Shown here piece by piece: positions 1 to 8,168 of a DNA stretch of 48,464 nucleotides; the first letter of the stretch is position 1; each line of letters opens with the position of its first letter. Under the pieces are notes generated by a model. That model was not told the DNA's origin. It was given only the letters and a program-made list of their open reading frames with translations, and did not search any database. Both the position numbers and the translations under genes were made by a program. This stretch comes from Burkholderia sp. lig30 (GTDB taxonomy: Bacteria; Pseudomonadota; Gammaproteobacteria; Burkholderiales; Burkholderiaceae): positions 1 through 48,464 of the forward strand of contig NZ_JGVW01000125.1 in the NCBI RefSeq assembly GCF_000687455.2, written 5' to 3'.

Positions 1-900
1 CGATCCTTCCGATCCTTCCGCGGCCTCCGCGGCCGGAAACTGTGCGCGCAGGAACGCATCGGCCTCGACCAACGCGCCCTCGGCGGCGGACTGTCCGGCA
101 AACTCGAGGAACTGCTGCACGATGTTCGACAGCGAATCCACGTCGTGCAGGAAGCCCGCGCGGTCGTCATCGGCCGGCAGCAGGCTCGCGCGCAGCTTCA
201 GGCGCGTGAGCGGCGCCTTCAGGTCGTGCGCGACGCCGGCGAGCATCACCGCCTGGTCGTCGTCCGCTTCGTTCAGGCGGCGCATCATGTCGTTGAACGC
301 GTTGATCAGGTCGCGCAACTCGCGCGGCCCCTGCTCGCCGACCGGGGTCGGCCGCCCGCCCGCGCCGAACACGCGCGCCGCCAGCGCGACGCGGGACAGC
401 GGCCGCTGCATCTGCCACGCGACCAGCACCGACAGGATGATCGCCGCCACCAGGATCGACACCGTCTCGACGACGAAGCGTGGCGGCGGCGGCATGTCCA
501 TCGGCACGACGGTCCATGCGGGCGCGCCCGCGTAGCGGACCCAGATGTGCGGCGGCCGGGTATCGTCGACGGCGATGTCGCTGCCCGGCGGCAGGTGCGC
601 ACGCAGATAGCGCGCCAGATGAACCAGCGGATGATCAGTCGGCTCGTGCAGGCGGACGTCGCCCGGCACCGCGCCGGCAGGCACCGTGCGCACGCGCCAC
701 TCCGGCGCGACGTCCGGCTCGCTCGCGGTCCTGCCGTTCGCGGCCTGCAGCACCAGCAGCATGCCGCGCGCGAAGCCATCGGCGTCGTGGCGCGGCTGGC
801 GGATCGCGAGCATCACGAACCAGCTCGACTGGATCACGAGCAGCACCACGGTCGACAGCAAGGCCATCCGGCCGAACAGCGTATTCAACGGATTCTTCAT
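1..900 (-). CDS. Sensor histidine kinase, 3' end outside window
   Basis: EnvZ/RstB-like membrane sensor kinase that should phosphorylate the response regulator encoded just upstream. About 300 codons are visible. They show an N-terminal membrane segment (about residues 11-33), a periplasmic loop of about 110 residues, a second membrane helix (about 145-165), a HAMP-like linker, and the H-box AGVAHDLKAPLTRLKLRA with the phospho-accepting His near residue 225. The N, G1 and G2 boxes of the ATPase domain lie beyond the window edge. The ATG at 900 sits 7 bp after the regulator stop, so the two are one operon. The inducing signal cannot be read from the sequence. Confidence 0.9.
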   Translation of the reverse strand, partial: MKNPLNTLFGRMALLSTVVLLVIQSSWFVMLAIRQPRHDADGFARGMLLVLQAANGRTASEPDVAPEWRVRTVPAGAVPGDVRLHEPTDHPLVHLARYLRAHLPPGSDIAVDDTRPPHIWVRYAGAPAWTVVPMDMPPPPRFVVETVSILVAAIILSVLVAWQMQRPLSRVALAARVFGAGGRPTPVGEQGPRELRDLINAFNDMMRRLNEADDDQAVMLAGVAHDLKAPLTRLKLRASLLPADDDRAGFLHDVDSLSNIVQQFLEFAGQSAAEGALVEADAFLRAQFPAAEAAEGSEGS

Positions 901-907
901 CGGACAC

Positions 908-1633
908 TCAACAGACGCGCGCGGGGTCATCGCCCGCGTCGGGCACGAACACGTAGCCCTTGCCGCGCACGGTCTGGATGTAGCGCGGATTCGACGGATC
1001 GGCCTCGATCGTGCGGCGCAGCCGCCAGATCGGCACGTCGAGGCCGCGGTCGTGAAACGCCATCTCGTCGCGGTGCATCAGGTCGTGGATCAGCACCCGC
1101 GACAGCACCTTGTACGGGTGACTCGCAAAAATCCTCAGCAGACCGAATTCACTGTTGCGAAGCGGCAGCGGCTCGGCGTCGCGGAGCAGCACCCGCGAGC
1201 CGAAGTCGAGCTCGAACGGGCCGAACCGGAACCGCGGCCGCGCCTCCGGCGCGCTCGCCAGCGCCGGCCCGCGCCGCCGCAGCACGGCCTGGATCCGCGC
1301 CAGCAGCTCGCCCGGATCGAACGGCTTGGTCAGGTAGTCGTCCGCGCCGAGCGACAAGCCGGCGATGCGCTCGGGAATCGTGCCGCGCGCGGTCACGAAG
1401 ATCACCGGGATGTCGTCGCCGGACGCGCGCAGCGCCGCGAGCGCGGTCAGCCCGTCCGTGTTCGGCATCATGATGTCCAGCACGATCGCCGACGGACGCT
1501 CGCGCTCGAGCCGGCGTTGCAGATGGGTGCCGTCGTGCAGCACGGACGTGTCGACGCCGTTGGACTGGAGAAAGCGGCACAGCAAATCGCGCACGACGGG
1601 ATCGTCGTCGACTATCAGGACCTGGGGATTCAT
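908..1633 (-). CDS. OmpR-family response regulator
   Basis: DNA-binding response regulator of 241 residues, the normal length for OmpR/PhoB proteins. The receiver domain (about 4-118) has the acidic pocket at D9-D11, the phospho-acceptor D53 (in VLDIMMP), the switch Thr in FVTARG, and K103 in YLTKPFDPGELLARI. The winged-helix domain (about 135-235) carries the usual LLR-x4-HP and the C-terminal RGKGYVFVP hairpin. It is first in an operon with the sensor kinase. Target genes are unknown. The neighbouring Ser-rich gene has its own ribosome binding site and may or may not be under its control. Confidence 0.95.
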   Translation of the reverse strand: MNPQVLIVDDDPVVRDLLCRFLQSNGVDTSVLHDGTHLQRRLERERPSAIVLDIMMPNTDGLTALAALRASGDDIPVIFVTARGTIPERIAGLSLGADDYLTKPFDPGELLARIQAVLRRRGPALASAPEARPRFRFGPFELDFGSRVLLRDAEPLPLRNSEFGLLRIFASHPYKVLSRVLIHDLMHRDEMAFHDRGLDVPIWRLRRTIEADPSNPRYIQTVRGKGYVFVPDAGDDPARVC

Positions 1634-1843
1634 CGTGGAACGTGAGTGCGGGCAGCGCCGGCCGCCTGACGGCGCCGGCGCAATCGGCCGTCATCATCGC
1701 ATGGCGCGGTTTGCAAACGGCTTTCAGGTGCGGGATCGCGGGATCGCACCGGAGGCCATCCGGCACCCCAGTGCGGGCACGCACATCGTTCGCGGCACAG
1801 GACCGTGCCGGCGAGCATGCGCGATGCGACGCGCTGCCGGCTA

Positions 1844-2629
1844 TCAGGCCGCCGTGCTGACGAACGTGCCGCTCGAGGCGGATCCGCTGCCTTGCAGGTT
1901 GCTCGCCAGCGTCGTCAGGAATTGCTGCAGCGTGGCGGTCGTCGAGCTCGACGAGCTGCTCGATGCGCCCAGCGCGGACAGCAGGTTCTGGAAGTCGCTC
2001 GTCAGCTTGCTCGTGCTCGACGACGTGCCCGTCGAAGTCGAAGCGCTCGTCGTGGACGACGTCGACGCGTCGGTCGAGCTCGTGCCCGACGTCAGCGACT
2101 GCGCGAGACTCGCGATTGCCGACGCGAGATCGTTGCCATAGCCCTGCCCCTGGGGCGGCGGCGGGGGCGGCGGCATCGACGCGGTGGACGACGAGGTGCT
2201 GGACGACGAGGTGTCGGTCGACGACGTGCTGGCCGTAGACGTGCTGGTCGACGATGCGCTGGTCGACGCGCTCGCCGGCGGCGGCGGGGGCGGCGTGCTG
2301 CCGGACTGCTGCGCGACGGTCTGGAACAGGTCCCCGAGGAATTGCTGGAGCGCGCTGCCGACCGAGCTCGACGACGTCGACGACGTGCTGCCGGTCGAAT
2401 CGATCGACGACGTGGATGCGCTCGTATCCGTCGACGACGTGCTCGTGCTGCTCGACGACGTCAGCCCAAGCTGGGCCAGCGCGGCCGCGATCGCGGCCGC
2501 CAGCGGGTTCGTGCTCGAGCTGCTGCTCGACGACGAATCGGTGCTCGTCTGGGATTCTGCACGCTTCAATGCGCTCGCTTGCCAGATTTGTGCGCTGGCG
2601 CTCGTTCCGGTCAATGCCGAAATTGACAT
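1844..2629 (-). CDS. Ser/Thr-rich, polyproline low-complexity protein
   Basis: Protein of 261 residues using the ATG at 2629, which has a good GGAG ribosome binding site. An upstream in-frame start at 2677 has less support. More than half of the residues are Ser, Thr, Ala or Asp, in runs such as SSSSSSSS and TSSTDTSASTSS. Two proline runs (PPPPPP and PPPPPPP) break the chain. Short amphipathic modules recur between the linkers: LAAAIAAALAQLGL, ALQQFLGDLF, DLASAIASLAQSL, FQNLLSALG and LQQFLTTLASNL. I recall proteins of this composition, ending in a G-x-V-x-T-A tail, as hypothetical proteins in Burkholderia and Ralstonia. No signal peptide is evident and the function is unknown. It could be a surface or exported protein. 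Confidence 0.75.
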   Translation of the reverse strand: MSISALTGTSASAQIWQASALKRAESQTSTDSSSSSSSSTNPLAAAIAAALAQLGLTSSSSTSTSSTDTSASTSSIDSTGSTSSTSSSSVGSALQQFLGDLFQTVAQQSGSTPPPPPPASASTSASSTSTSTASTSSTDTSSSSTSSSTASMPPPPPPPQGQGYGNDLASAIASLAQSLTSGTSSTDASTSSTTSASTSTGTSSSTSKLTSDFQNLLSALGASSSSSSSTTATLQQFLTTLASNLQGSGSASSGTFVSTAA

Positions 2630-2737
2630 GGATGGTCTCCGTGAGTGTGGCGACATGCCAGATGCATCAGCCACCATGGCCGAAGCGCAAGCGATATTAC
2701 GGCGGCGTGCATGACGGAGTGAATAGCGCGGCGGGCT

Positions 2738-3172
2738 TCATTGCCTTACCAAAACTTTCCTGGGGGGGTAAGGCGGCGCACAGGAGCGGGGGCGAGAGAC
2801 GTGCATCAGGCAGATGCCTATCCCTGCGACAAAGACCAGGCGAAACAAGCTCCAGTGCTCCAGCGACTGAGCCATGGGAAACCGAGTCACCCCGACCTCG
2901 ATCAGCGCAAGTCCGATGGCAAGTACGCCCCACTGGCTCTGGCGACACGCGACGTAGCCAGCCATTGGAGCGACGATGACGACGCCCAGGAAGAACAGGC
3001 TCGATGCGGCGCCGAGCACCGTGTCGGAGAACCCGGCCTCTTTCATCCTGAGCGAGATCCCCGCGTTGTAGAGCCCCACTGCGGTTCCGGCGAGCAGAGC
3101 CACTCCATACAGGACCACGAGCTCCTTGCTCCACGGGCTAGCGACCGATCGAGATGACGAGTTGGTGTTCAC
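2738..3172 (-). pseudogene. MFS transporter, N-terminal remnant
   Basis: The open frame gives 144 residues from a GTG start. The first 120 or so look like the first four transmembrane helices of a major facilitator transporter (ELVVLYGVALLAGTAVGLY, then FFLGVVIVAPMAGYVACR and VFVAGIGICLMHV). The following 20 residues (SRPRSCAPPYPP and on) are unlike a transporter and end at a stop. A complete MFS protein has about 400 residues and 12 helices, so roughly two thirds is missing and the fragment is unlikely to transport anything. It sits in a row of decayed genes on the same strand. Confidence 0.7.
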
Positions 3173-3196
3173 CGTTGCGAAGTTGATTTGGAATGC

Positions 3197-3637
3197 CTAC
3201 AGGCTGTGCCAGACTTGCCGCAAGCCGATCGCATGCACGGCTGCGATAACAATGCATATGGATGAGCTCCACCACCAGAACGCCTGACTGCGGCCGGAAC
3301 TCGGCGCGTCGATGAGAAAGCCCGCGACGCCGCGCAGCAGGTAGATCGCCGTGATCGCGAAGATGACCCAGCGAATCCCGGGCAGCGGCAACGGCCGGCC
3401 CGCGCCAGCCAGCGCATAGGCAGCCCATCCGAACAGAATCAGCGCGATCGCCAGCGTGATGAGGTGGGGCTGCAGCCACCCGGCCTCCACCATCCGCGCC
3501 ATGTCCTCTCCGGCGCCCAGGAACCGATACCAAGAGGCACCGAAGGCGATGCACGCCAGGTGCAGAATACCTGCGGCTGCGCTCGCCATCATGCCGGCCA
3601 ACAGCCAAGGATTCAGTGTGTGAACAGTCTGGTCCAT
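3197..3637 (-). CDS. Small four-helix membrane protein
   Basis: Protein of 146 residues from the ATG at 3637. A TTG three codons upstream is less likely. Four hydrophobic segments are clear: WLLAGMMASAAAGILHLACI, LITLAIALILFGWAAYALAG, WVIFAITAIYLLRGVAGFLI and WWWSSSICIVIAAVHAIGL. No catalytic motif is visible. Its upstream neighbour is an acyl-AMP ligase remnant and its downstream neighbour an MFS remnant, so it may be the last intact member of a broken operon, perhaps once linked to lipid or metabolite export. Family not recognised. Confidence 0.65.
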   Translation of the reverse strand: MDQTVHTLNPWLLAGMMASAAAGILHLACIAFGASWYRFLGAGEDMARMVEAGWLQPHLITLAIALILFGWAAYALAGAGRPLPLPGIRWVIFAITAIYLLRGVAGFLIDAPSSGRSQAFWWWSSSICIVIAAVHAIGLRQVWHSL

Positions 3638-3655
3638 TTCGAGCAAGCCCTCGCC

Positions 3656-4117
3656 TCAGAGCGCAACCATTTCGTCTGCCAGCACACTCGCTCGCAACGC
3701 AGTACGATGGATCTTTCCATTGCTGCCCTTGGGCAGCGGAGTCGACCTCAGCACGAGGTGCGTCGGCCTGCGCGTGGCATCGAGCTGCGCTTGTAGCCGT
3801 GACCTGATCTCGGAGACCAAGGCCGACCGAAGGCCATCGTGAACAGCGCTATTCAGTGCCCTGAAACCGTCCAGGAAGACCACGGTGGCGCCATGCTTCG
3901 AGCATGTCAACTCAAGAACGAAGACCGGATAGGCGGGACCCGAGCTGACTGCCACTCGCTGCTGCAACCCGATCGGCCAAGTATTCAGATCGTTGGCGCA
4001 TGCGTCCACATCTGCGGCCATCTGCGCATATGTGCGAAAGCCGGCTCGACCTTGGTACGCAATAGCGTCGGGGAATCTGGTCGCTATGTCCATAAACGCT
4101 TCATAGAACTTCTTCAT
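3656..4117 (-). pseudogene. Acyl-AMP ligase with most of its middle deleted
   Basis: Starts at the ATG at 4117, five bases after a strong GGAGGT ribosome binding site, and reads 153 residues. The first 80 or so match the start of an AMP-forming acyl-CoA synthetase or adenylation enzyme (FPDAIAYQGRAGFRTYAQMA, then RVAVSSGPAYPVFVLELTCSK followed by ATVVFLD). The last 60 match its C-terminal end, including the A10-type motif PLPKGSNGKIHRTAL with the catalytic-type Lys. The roughly 350 residues that hold the ATP-binding core are missing, and the junction stays in frame. It cannot be an active ligase. Substrate class (fatty acid or amino acid) is not decidable from what remains. Confidence 0.7.
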
Positions 4118-4208
4118 GTTACCTCCACCGTCGTTGTTGAGGTCGGTCACTTTTTCCCACACTCATGCAGGCATACGCCAGCAAACTGCAGCAGCCCGAT
4201 CTCGCGGA

Positions 4209-4451
4209 CTAGTGCAGCGTCGCGCCGGCTCTGCGCAGGGCCTGATAGCATTCCAAGGATGCCTTCGCATGGTGAGCGGCGTGATGGTTTGTGTAGAGAA
4301 TGAGGAATCCAAGAACAGCGGGCATGCGAATGCTCACACCCTCCGCGTAGTGCTCCAAACCCTTCCGCCCAACCGGCCGCTCCGCAGAGAAATAGTGCTG
4401 AGATTGCGAGATCATCAGCTCCGCAAGGAAGAAGACAAGGTTCTGGCGCAT
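4209..4451 (-). pseudogene. Fatty acid desaturase, C-terminal remnant
   Basis: About 80 codons that resemble the C-terminal part of a membrane fatty acid desaturase. A hydrophobic helix (AVLGFLILY) is followed by the cluster TNHHAAHHAKASLECYQALR, which fits the third His box (H-x-x-H-H type) and the tail of that family. The two upstream His boxes and the other helices are missing. The open frame runs on upstream to 4553, but that part is not desaturase-like. It lies 91 bp before the ligase remnant in the same direction, which supports an old shared operon. Confidence 0.5.
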
Positions 4452-4689
4452 ATGGCATTTCCCACGGACTCGTAGACGCACCGAGGTTGATCGAAAGAGA
4501 TAAAGACATAATGTCCAACAGCGCGCGGAGATGCGCAAGAAGTAATCAATCAATTAGTACGTTTTTCGAAAATTACTTAGGTATTCGCAAAGAATTTCTC
4601 AGATTTTTCTTATTGTTATTTGTAGCGCACTGAAGCAGCGCCTAGTTATCTGAAAACCATTCTTTTCCAAGGGGCGCCACCACGCGGGG
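4452..4689. other. AT-rich gap between decayed cluster and intron fragment
   Basis: No convincing gene. Bases about 4545-4640 are strikingly AT-rich against the surrounding high-GC DNA, with runs such as gaaaattactt and tttttcttattgttattt. This may be the old promoter region of the decayed operon to its left, or imported DNA. I see no clear promoter pair that I would defend. Confidence 0.4.
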
Positions 4690-5043
4690 TCATCTAGAGG
4701 CGAAGTCCAGAGAGATAGAGATGTGATTGGCCTCGCTGTTTGGGGAGGGGGTGCTTTCGCGCCTGATCCCGTCTAGTAAACCTCCCCCCAGCTTCACGCA
4801 GTCCCATGCCTGTCGGATATACGTCGTAGCTTTCCGTGCAAGTACAGGGCTTCAATGATATGGACCACCTCGCCCCGCTACGCCGCCTCGTATCCGCTTC
4901 CTGTTCGTCAGGCCAGCGCTTTGCCTTCGGCTTCCTCCAGATTTGCAGTCGCCCGCGACACCCTTGCCGTTCGGCTAACACTTCCCCTTGCCGGGTGTGT
5001 AGAGGATTTTCACCTCCAGGTAGGTGCGCCCTGCCGGGCGCAC
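4690..5043 (-). mobile_element. Group II intron, 5' (domain I) fragment
   Basis: Read on the minus strand from 5043, this begins GTGCGCCCGGCAGGGCGCAC, a typical group II intron 5' end. It continues with domain I landmarks that I know from bacterial introns: GGAGGTGAAAATCCTCTAC, then CCCGGCAAGG, TTAGCCGAACGGCAAGGGTG, GGAAGCCGAAGGCAAAGCG and CTGACGAACAGGAAGCGGAT. I see no reverse transcriptase/maturase frame and no domain V hairpin before the AT-rich region, so the copy is 3'-truncated and cannot splice. The left boundary is approximate. The 5' end lies right after the T-tract of the choX terminator, the insertion habit of group IIC introns. Small proteins predicted across this stretch are artefacts. 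Confidence 0.7.
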
Positions 5044-5046
5044 CTC

Positions 5047-5083
5047 AAAAAAAACGCTCGCGCCCGAACCCGGGACGCGAGCG
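5047..5083 (-). terminator. Rho-independent terminator of the choline operon
   Basis: On the minus strand CGCTCGCG pairs with CGCGAGCG (arms at 5076-5083 and 5055-5062) with further CCCG/CGGG pairing inside, followed by eight T residues (5054-5047). It lies 30 bp beyond the choX stop. The group II intron fragment begins three bases after the T-tract. Confidence 0.85.
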
Positions 5084-5113
5084 CTTCACACCGCATACCT
5101 TGCGCGCAACCCC

Positions 5114-6064
5114 TCAATGCACGCCGAGATACGCCTTCACCGCCGGCAGCCCCGGCTTGCCGTCGAGCGTCGTCACGCCCGCGAGCCACTTGTCGAGCAC
5201 CTGCGGATTCGCCTTCAGCCACTCGGCGGCGGCCTTGTTCGGGTCCTCCTTGTTCATGATCGGCATCATCACGTGGTTCTCGATCGACGTCGAGAACTGC
5301 AGGTTCGACACGAACTTCGCGACGTTCGGGCAACGCGACGCATAATCCGGCGGCGTCGCCGTCAGCACCTTCGCTTCGCCGTAGTTCGGACCGAACACGT
5401 CGTCGCCGCCGCTCAGATAGTCGATTTTCATCTGCACGTTCATCGGATGCGGCTCCCACCCAAGAAACACGATCCACTGCTTGTCGCGGATCGCGCGGTT
5501 CACCTCGACCAGCATCCCCGCCTCGCTCGACTCGACCATCCTGAACTTGCCGAGCCCGAACTGGTTGCCGTCGATCATCTTCTTGATCAGCAGGTTGCCG
5601 TCGTTGCCCGGCTCGATCCCGTAGATCCTGCCGTTCAGCTTGTCCGCGAATTTCTGGATGTCGGCGAACGACTTCAGGCCGCCCTGGTACACGTAGTCGG
5701 GCACCGCGAGCGTGTATTTCGCGCCGGTCAGGTTCGGCGTCGCCAGCACCTTGATCGTGTTCGCCTTCACGAACGGCGCGATGATCGGGTCCATCGTCGG
5801 CGACCAGTAGCCGAGAAACACGTCGATCTGCTTGCTCTTGATGCCGGCGAACGTGATCGGCACCGACGCGATCGTCTTGGTCGGCGCGTAGCCGAGGCCC
5901 GCGAGCATTGTCGACGCGAGCCCGGTCGTCGCCGCGATGTCGGACCAGCCGACGTCGGCGAACCGCACGCTCCTGCAGACCGGCGGATCGGCCGCGAACG
6001 CGGTCGAGACCGGTGCGGCGGCCATCCCGAGCCCGCACGCCGCTGCGATCAGAAGTCGCTTCAT
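5114..6064 (-). CDS. choX: Choline/betaine ABC transporter, periplasmic binding protein
   Basis: Binding protein of 316 residues for quaternary amines, delivering choline (or a close betaine) to the ChoW/ChoV importer. The ATG at 6064 follows a strong GAGGAGA site; an upstream in-frame start is not needed. Residues 1-24 form a signal peptide ending in AFA. The OpuAC domain follows. The aromatic cage and polar contacts described for ChoX fall where expected: W40 and D42 (VGWSD), W87 (GYWSPTM), Y117, N154 (EPGNDGN) and W203 (LGWEPHPMN). Last gene of the operon, 106 bp after the regulator. Choline rather than glycine betaine specificity is inferred from these residues. Confidence 0.88.
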   Translation of the reverse strand: MKRLLIAAACGLGMAAAPVSTAFAADPPVCRSVRFADVGWSDIAATTGLASTMLAGLGYAPTKTIASVPITFAGIKSKQIDVFLGYWSPTMDPIIAPFVKANTIKVLATPNLTGAKYTLAVPDYVYQGGLKSFADIQKFADKLNGRIYGIEPGNDGNLLIKKMIDGNQFGLGKFRMVESSEAGMLVEVNRAIRDKQWIVFLGWEPHPMNVQMKIDYLSGGDDVFGPNYGEAKVLTATPPDYASRCPNVAKFVSNLQFSTSIENHVMMPIMNKEDPNKAAAEWLKANPQVLDKWLAGVTTLDGKPGLPAVKAYLGVH

Positions 6065-6170
6065 CTGTGTTCTCCTCAAAGTGATGTCGTTCGAATCGGT
6101 AAAGGGATCGTCGATGGAGCGCGTGCGCCGCGATCCCGGCGGCGACGCGGGCCGTTCGTTGCGTAGCCGG

Positions 6171-7163
6171 TCATCGCCCTGGCAACCGGCGCTCGTAGCT
6201 CGGCGCATGGCCGAACTGCGCGCGATACGCCTTGCTGAAATGGCATGGCGAATGGAACCCGCAGATCGTCGTCACGCGGGCGATCGATGCGTCGCTCGTG
6301 CGCAGCAGGTCGCGCGCGCGCTTCAGGCGCAACGTCAGGTAGTAGTGCGTCGGCGACACGTTCAGGTACACCTTGAACATGCGCTGCAGATGCCGCTGCG
6401 ACAGCCGCACGAGCCGCGCCAGCTCATCCAGCGACAGCGGCTCCTCGATGTTCGCCTCCATCAGCCGCACGACCTCGATCAGTTCCGCACGAGAAAATCC
6501 CACCCGCGCATCCACCGGTATCGGCTGCGGATCGGTCGCGCTGCGGATCCGTTCGAGGATGAACTGCTCCGACACCTGCGCGGCGAGCTGCTGGCCGAAG
6601 CGCGCGCCGACGAGGTTCAGCATCAGGTCGAGCGGCGCGGTGCCGCCGGTGCAGGTCAGCCGGTCGCGATCCACGACGAACAGCTCGTCGGCGAAGTGCA
6701 CCTGCGGGAACTCCGCGTGCAGCATCGACAGGTTTTCCCAATGCACGGCGCACCGGTAGCCGTCGAGCAAGCCGCTCGACATCAGCGCATACGCGCCGGT
6801 GCAGATCCCGCCGAGCGGCACGCCGCGCTCGGCCAGCCCGGCCAGCAGCGCCCGGGTGCCGTCGTCCATCACGTCGCGGATGCGGGTGCCGCCGCAGACG
6901 ATCATCACGTCGGGCAGGCACGCCGCATCGAGCGCCTGCGTCGGCCGCACGACGATGCCGTTGCTCGCCTGCGCCGGCACGCCGCCGGGCGAATGGATCG
7001 ACCAGCGGTAATGGTCGGCGCGCCCGACGTAGTTGGCCATGCGCAGGACTTCGACCGCGCTCGAAAACGCAATCATCGAAAAATTCGGCAGCGTCAGAAA
7101 GCCGAAGTGTGCAAGCGACGAAGCCGGTGAAACGCAGGCGGGCGCAGCGACGACTGACCTCAC
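6171..7163 (-). CDS. GbdR-like AraC-family regulator with DJ-1 domain
   Basis: Transcription regulator of 330 residues. The GTG at 7163 is preferred because CAGGAG lies just upstream; the open frame continues further without a better start. Residues about 20-185 form a DJ-1/PfpI-like sensing domain (FSMIAFSSAVEVLRMANY, then GGICTGAYALMSSGLLDGYR). Residues about 230-325 form two helix-turn-helix units (LSLDELARLVRLSQRHLQRMF, and IARVTTICGFHSPCHFSKAYR). This is the GbdR/CdhR architecture that controls choline, betaine and carnitine catabolism. Its position between choW and choX suggests that it controls this transporter and is co-transcribed with it. Confidence 0.82.
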   Translation of the reverse strand: MRSVVAAPACVSPASSLAHFGFLTLPNFSMIAFSSAVEVLRMANYVGRADHYRWSIHSPGGVPAQASNGIVVRPTQALDAACLPDVMIVCGGTRIRDVMDDGTRALLAGLAERGVPLGGICTGAYALMSSGLLDGYRCAVHWENLSMLHAEFPQVHFADELFVVDRDRLTCTGGTAPLDLMLNLVGARFGQQLAAQVSEQFILERIRSATDPQPIPVDARVGFSRAELIEVVRLMEANIEEPLSLDELARLVRLSQRHLQRMFKVYLNVSPTHYYLTLRLKRARDLLRTSDASIARVTTICGFHSPCHFSKAYRAQFGHAPSYERRLPGR

Positions 7164-7271
7164 ATCGGTCTCCTGACGATCGGGTTGCACGACGCCAGCC
7201 CCGCGGCGGCAGGCCGCGGAAGCCGACGTGAACTCTGCGGAAGCGGCCGGCGGCACGCGCCGGCCGGGCGA

Positions 7272-8168
7272 TCAGGCCTGCACGGTCGCGGCCTTGACGC
7301 GGAACAGTTGCTTGAGACCCGAGAACAGCGGCGCCTTCGCGGTGCCCGGCGCGCGGCCGAAGCTCTCGGTGAGACGGTCGAGGATGATCGCGAGCAGCAC
7401 GACCGACAGGCCGCTCTCGAAACCGAGGCCGATGTCGAGGCGCTGGATGCTGGCGAGCACGTCGTTGCCGAGACCGCCCGCGCCGACCATCGACGCGATG
7501 ATCACCATCGACAGCGCCATCATGATCGTCTGGTTCACGCCCTGCATGATCGACGGCAGCGCGTTCGGGAACTGTACCTTGTAGAGCAGCTGCCACGGCG
7601 TGCAGCCGAACGCCTGGCCCGCCTCGACGATCTCGAGGTTCACGTGGCGGATACCGAGGCTCGTCAGGCGCACCGCGGGCGGCATCGCGAAGATCACCGT
7701 CGACAGGATGCCGGGCACGCGGCCGAGGCCGAACAGCATCGCGGCGGGAATCAGGTAGACGAATGCGGGCATCGTCTGCATCAGGTCGAGGATCGGCCGC
7801 ACGATCGCGGCGACCCACTTGCTCTTCGCCGCCCAGATGCCGAGCGGGATGCCGAGCACGAGGCTGATGATCGTCGACGACAGCGTGAGGCCGAGCGTCA
7901 CGACGGTCTGGTCCCAGAAGCCCGTCGCGAAGATCAGCAGCAGCGACGCGGTCGTGAACAGCGCGAAGCGCCAGCCCACGCGCCAGAGACCGACGCCGAT
8001 GAACAGCGCCATCATCGCCCACATGGGCACGGCCTGCAGGCTGTGCTCGACGAACGCGGCAAACCCTTCGATCGTGCGGCCGATCGCGTCGAAGGTCTTC
8101 GCGTCGTGATCGAGGAGGTAATGGACGGACTGGTCGACCCAGCTGCCGAGCGGAATGATTTCAGACAT
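7272..8168 (-). CDS. choW: Choline/betaine ABC transporter permease
   Basis: Inner-membrane permease of 298 residues in the ProW/OpuAB family. After a soluble N-terminal stretch, several transmembrane helices are visible (WAMMALFIGVGLWRVGWRFA, SSTIISLVLGIPLGIWAA, MALSMVIIASMVGAGGLG). The EAA-type loop that contacts the ATPase is at EAGQAFGCTPWQLLYKVQFP. Its first eight bases overlap the end of choV, so the two are translationally coupled. A 108-bp gap separates it from the regulator gene. Confidence 0.88.
   Translation of the reverse strand: MSEIIPLGSWVDQSVHYLLDHDAKTFDAIGRTIEGFAAFVEHSLQAVPMWAMMALFIGVGLWRVGWRFALFTTASLLLIFATGFWDQTVVTLGLTLSSTIISLVLGIPLGIWAAKSKWVAAIVRPILDLMQTMPAFVYLIPAAMLFGLGRVPGILSTVIFAMPPAVRLTSLGIRHVNLEIVEAGQAFGCTPWQLLYKVQFPNALPSIMQGVNQTIMMALSMVIIASMVGAGGLGNDVLASIQRLDIGLGFESGLSVVLLAIILDRLTESFGRAPGTAKAPLFSGLKQLFRVKAATVQA

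Noticed and set aside
145..1473. Long plus-strand open frame of 442 codons
   Set aside because: Arg-rich antisense shadow of the sensor kinase and response regulator; typical of GC-rich DNA.
4836..5345. Plus-strand frames with [16 protein letters not shown] proteins across 4.8-5.3 kb
   Set aside because: This is the reverse complement of a structured group II intron segment and the end of choX. Such frames are often annotated as proteins but arise from the RNA element.
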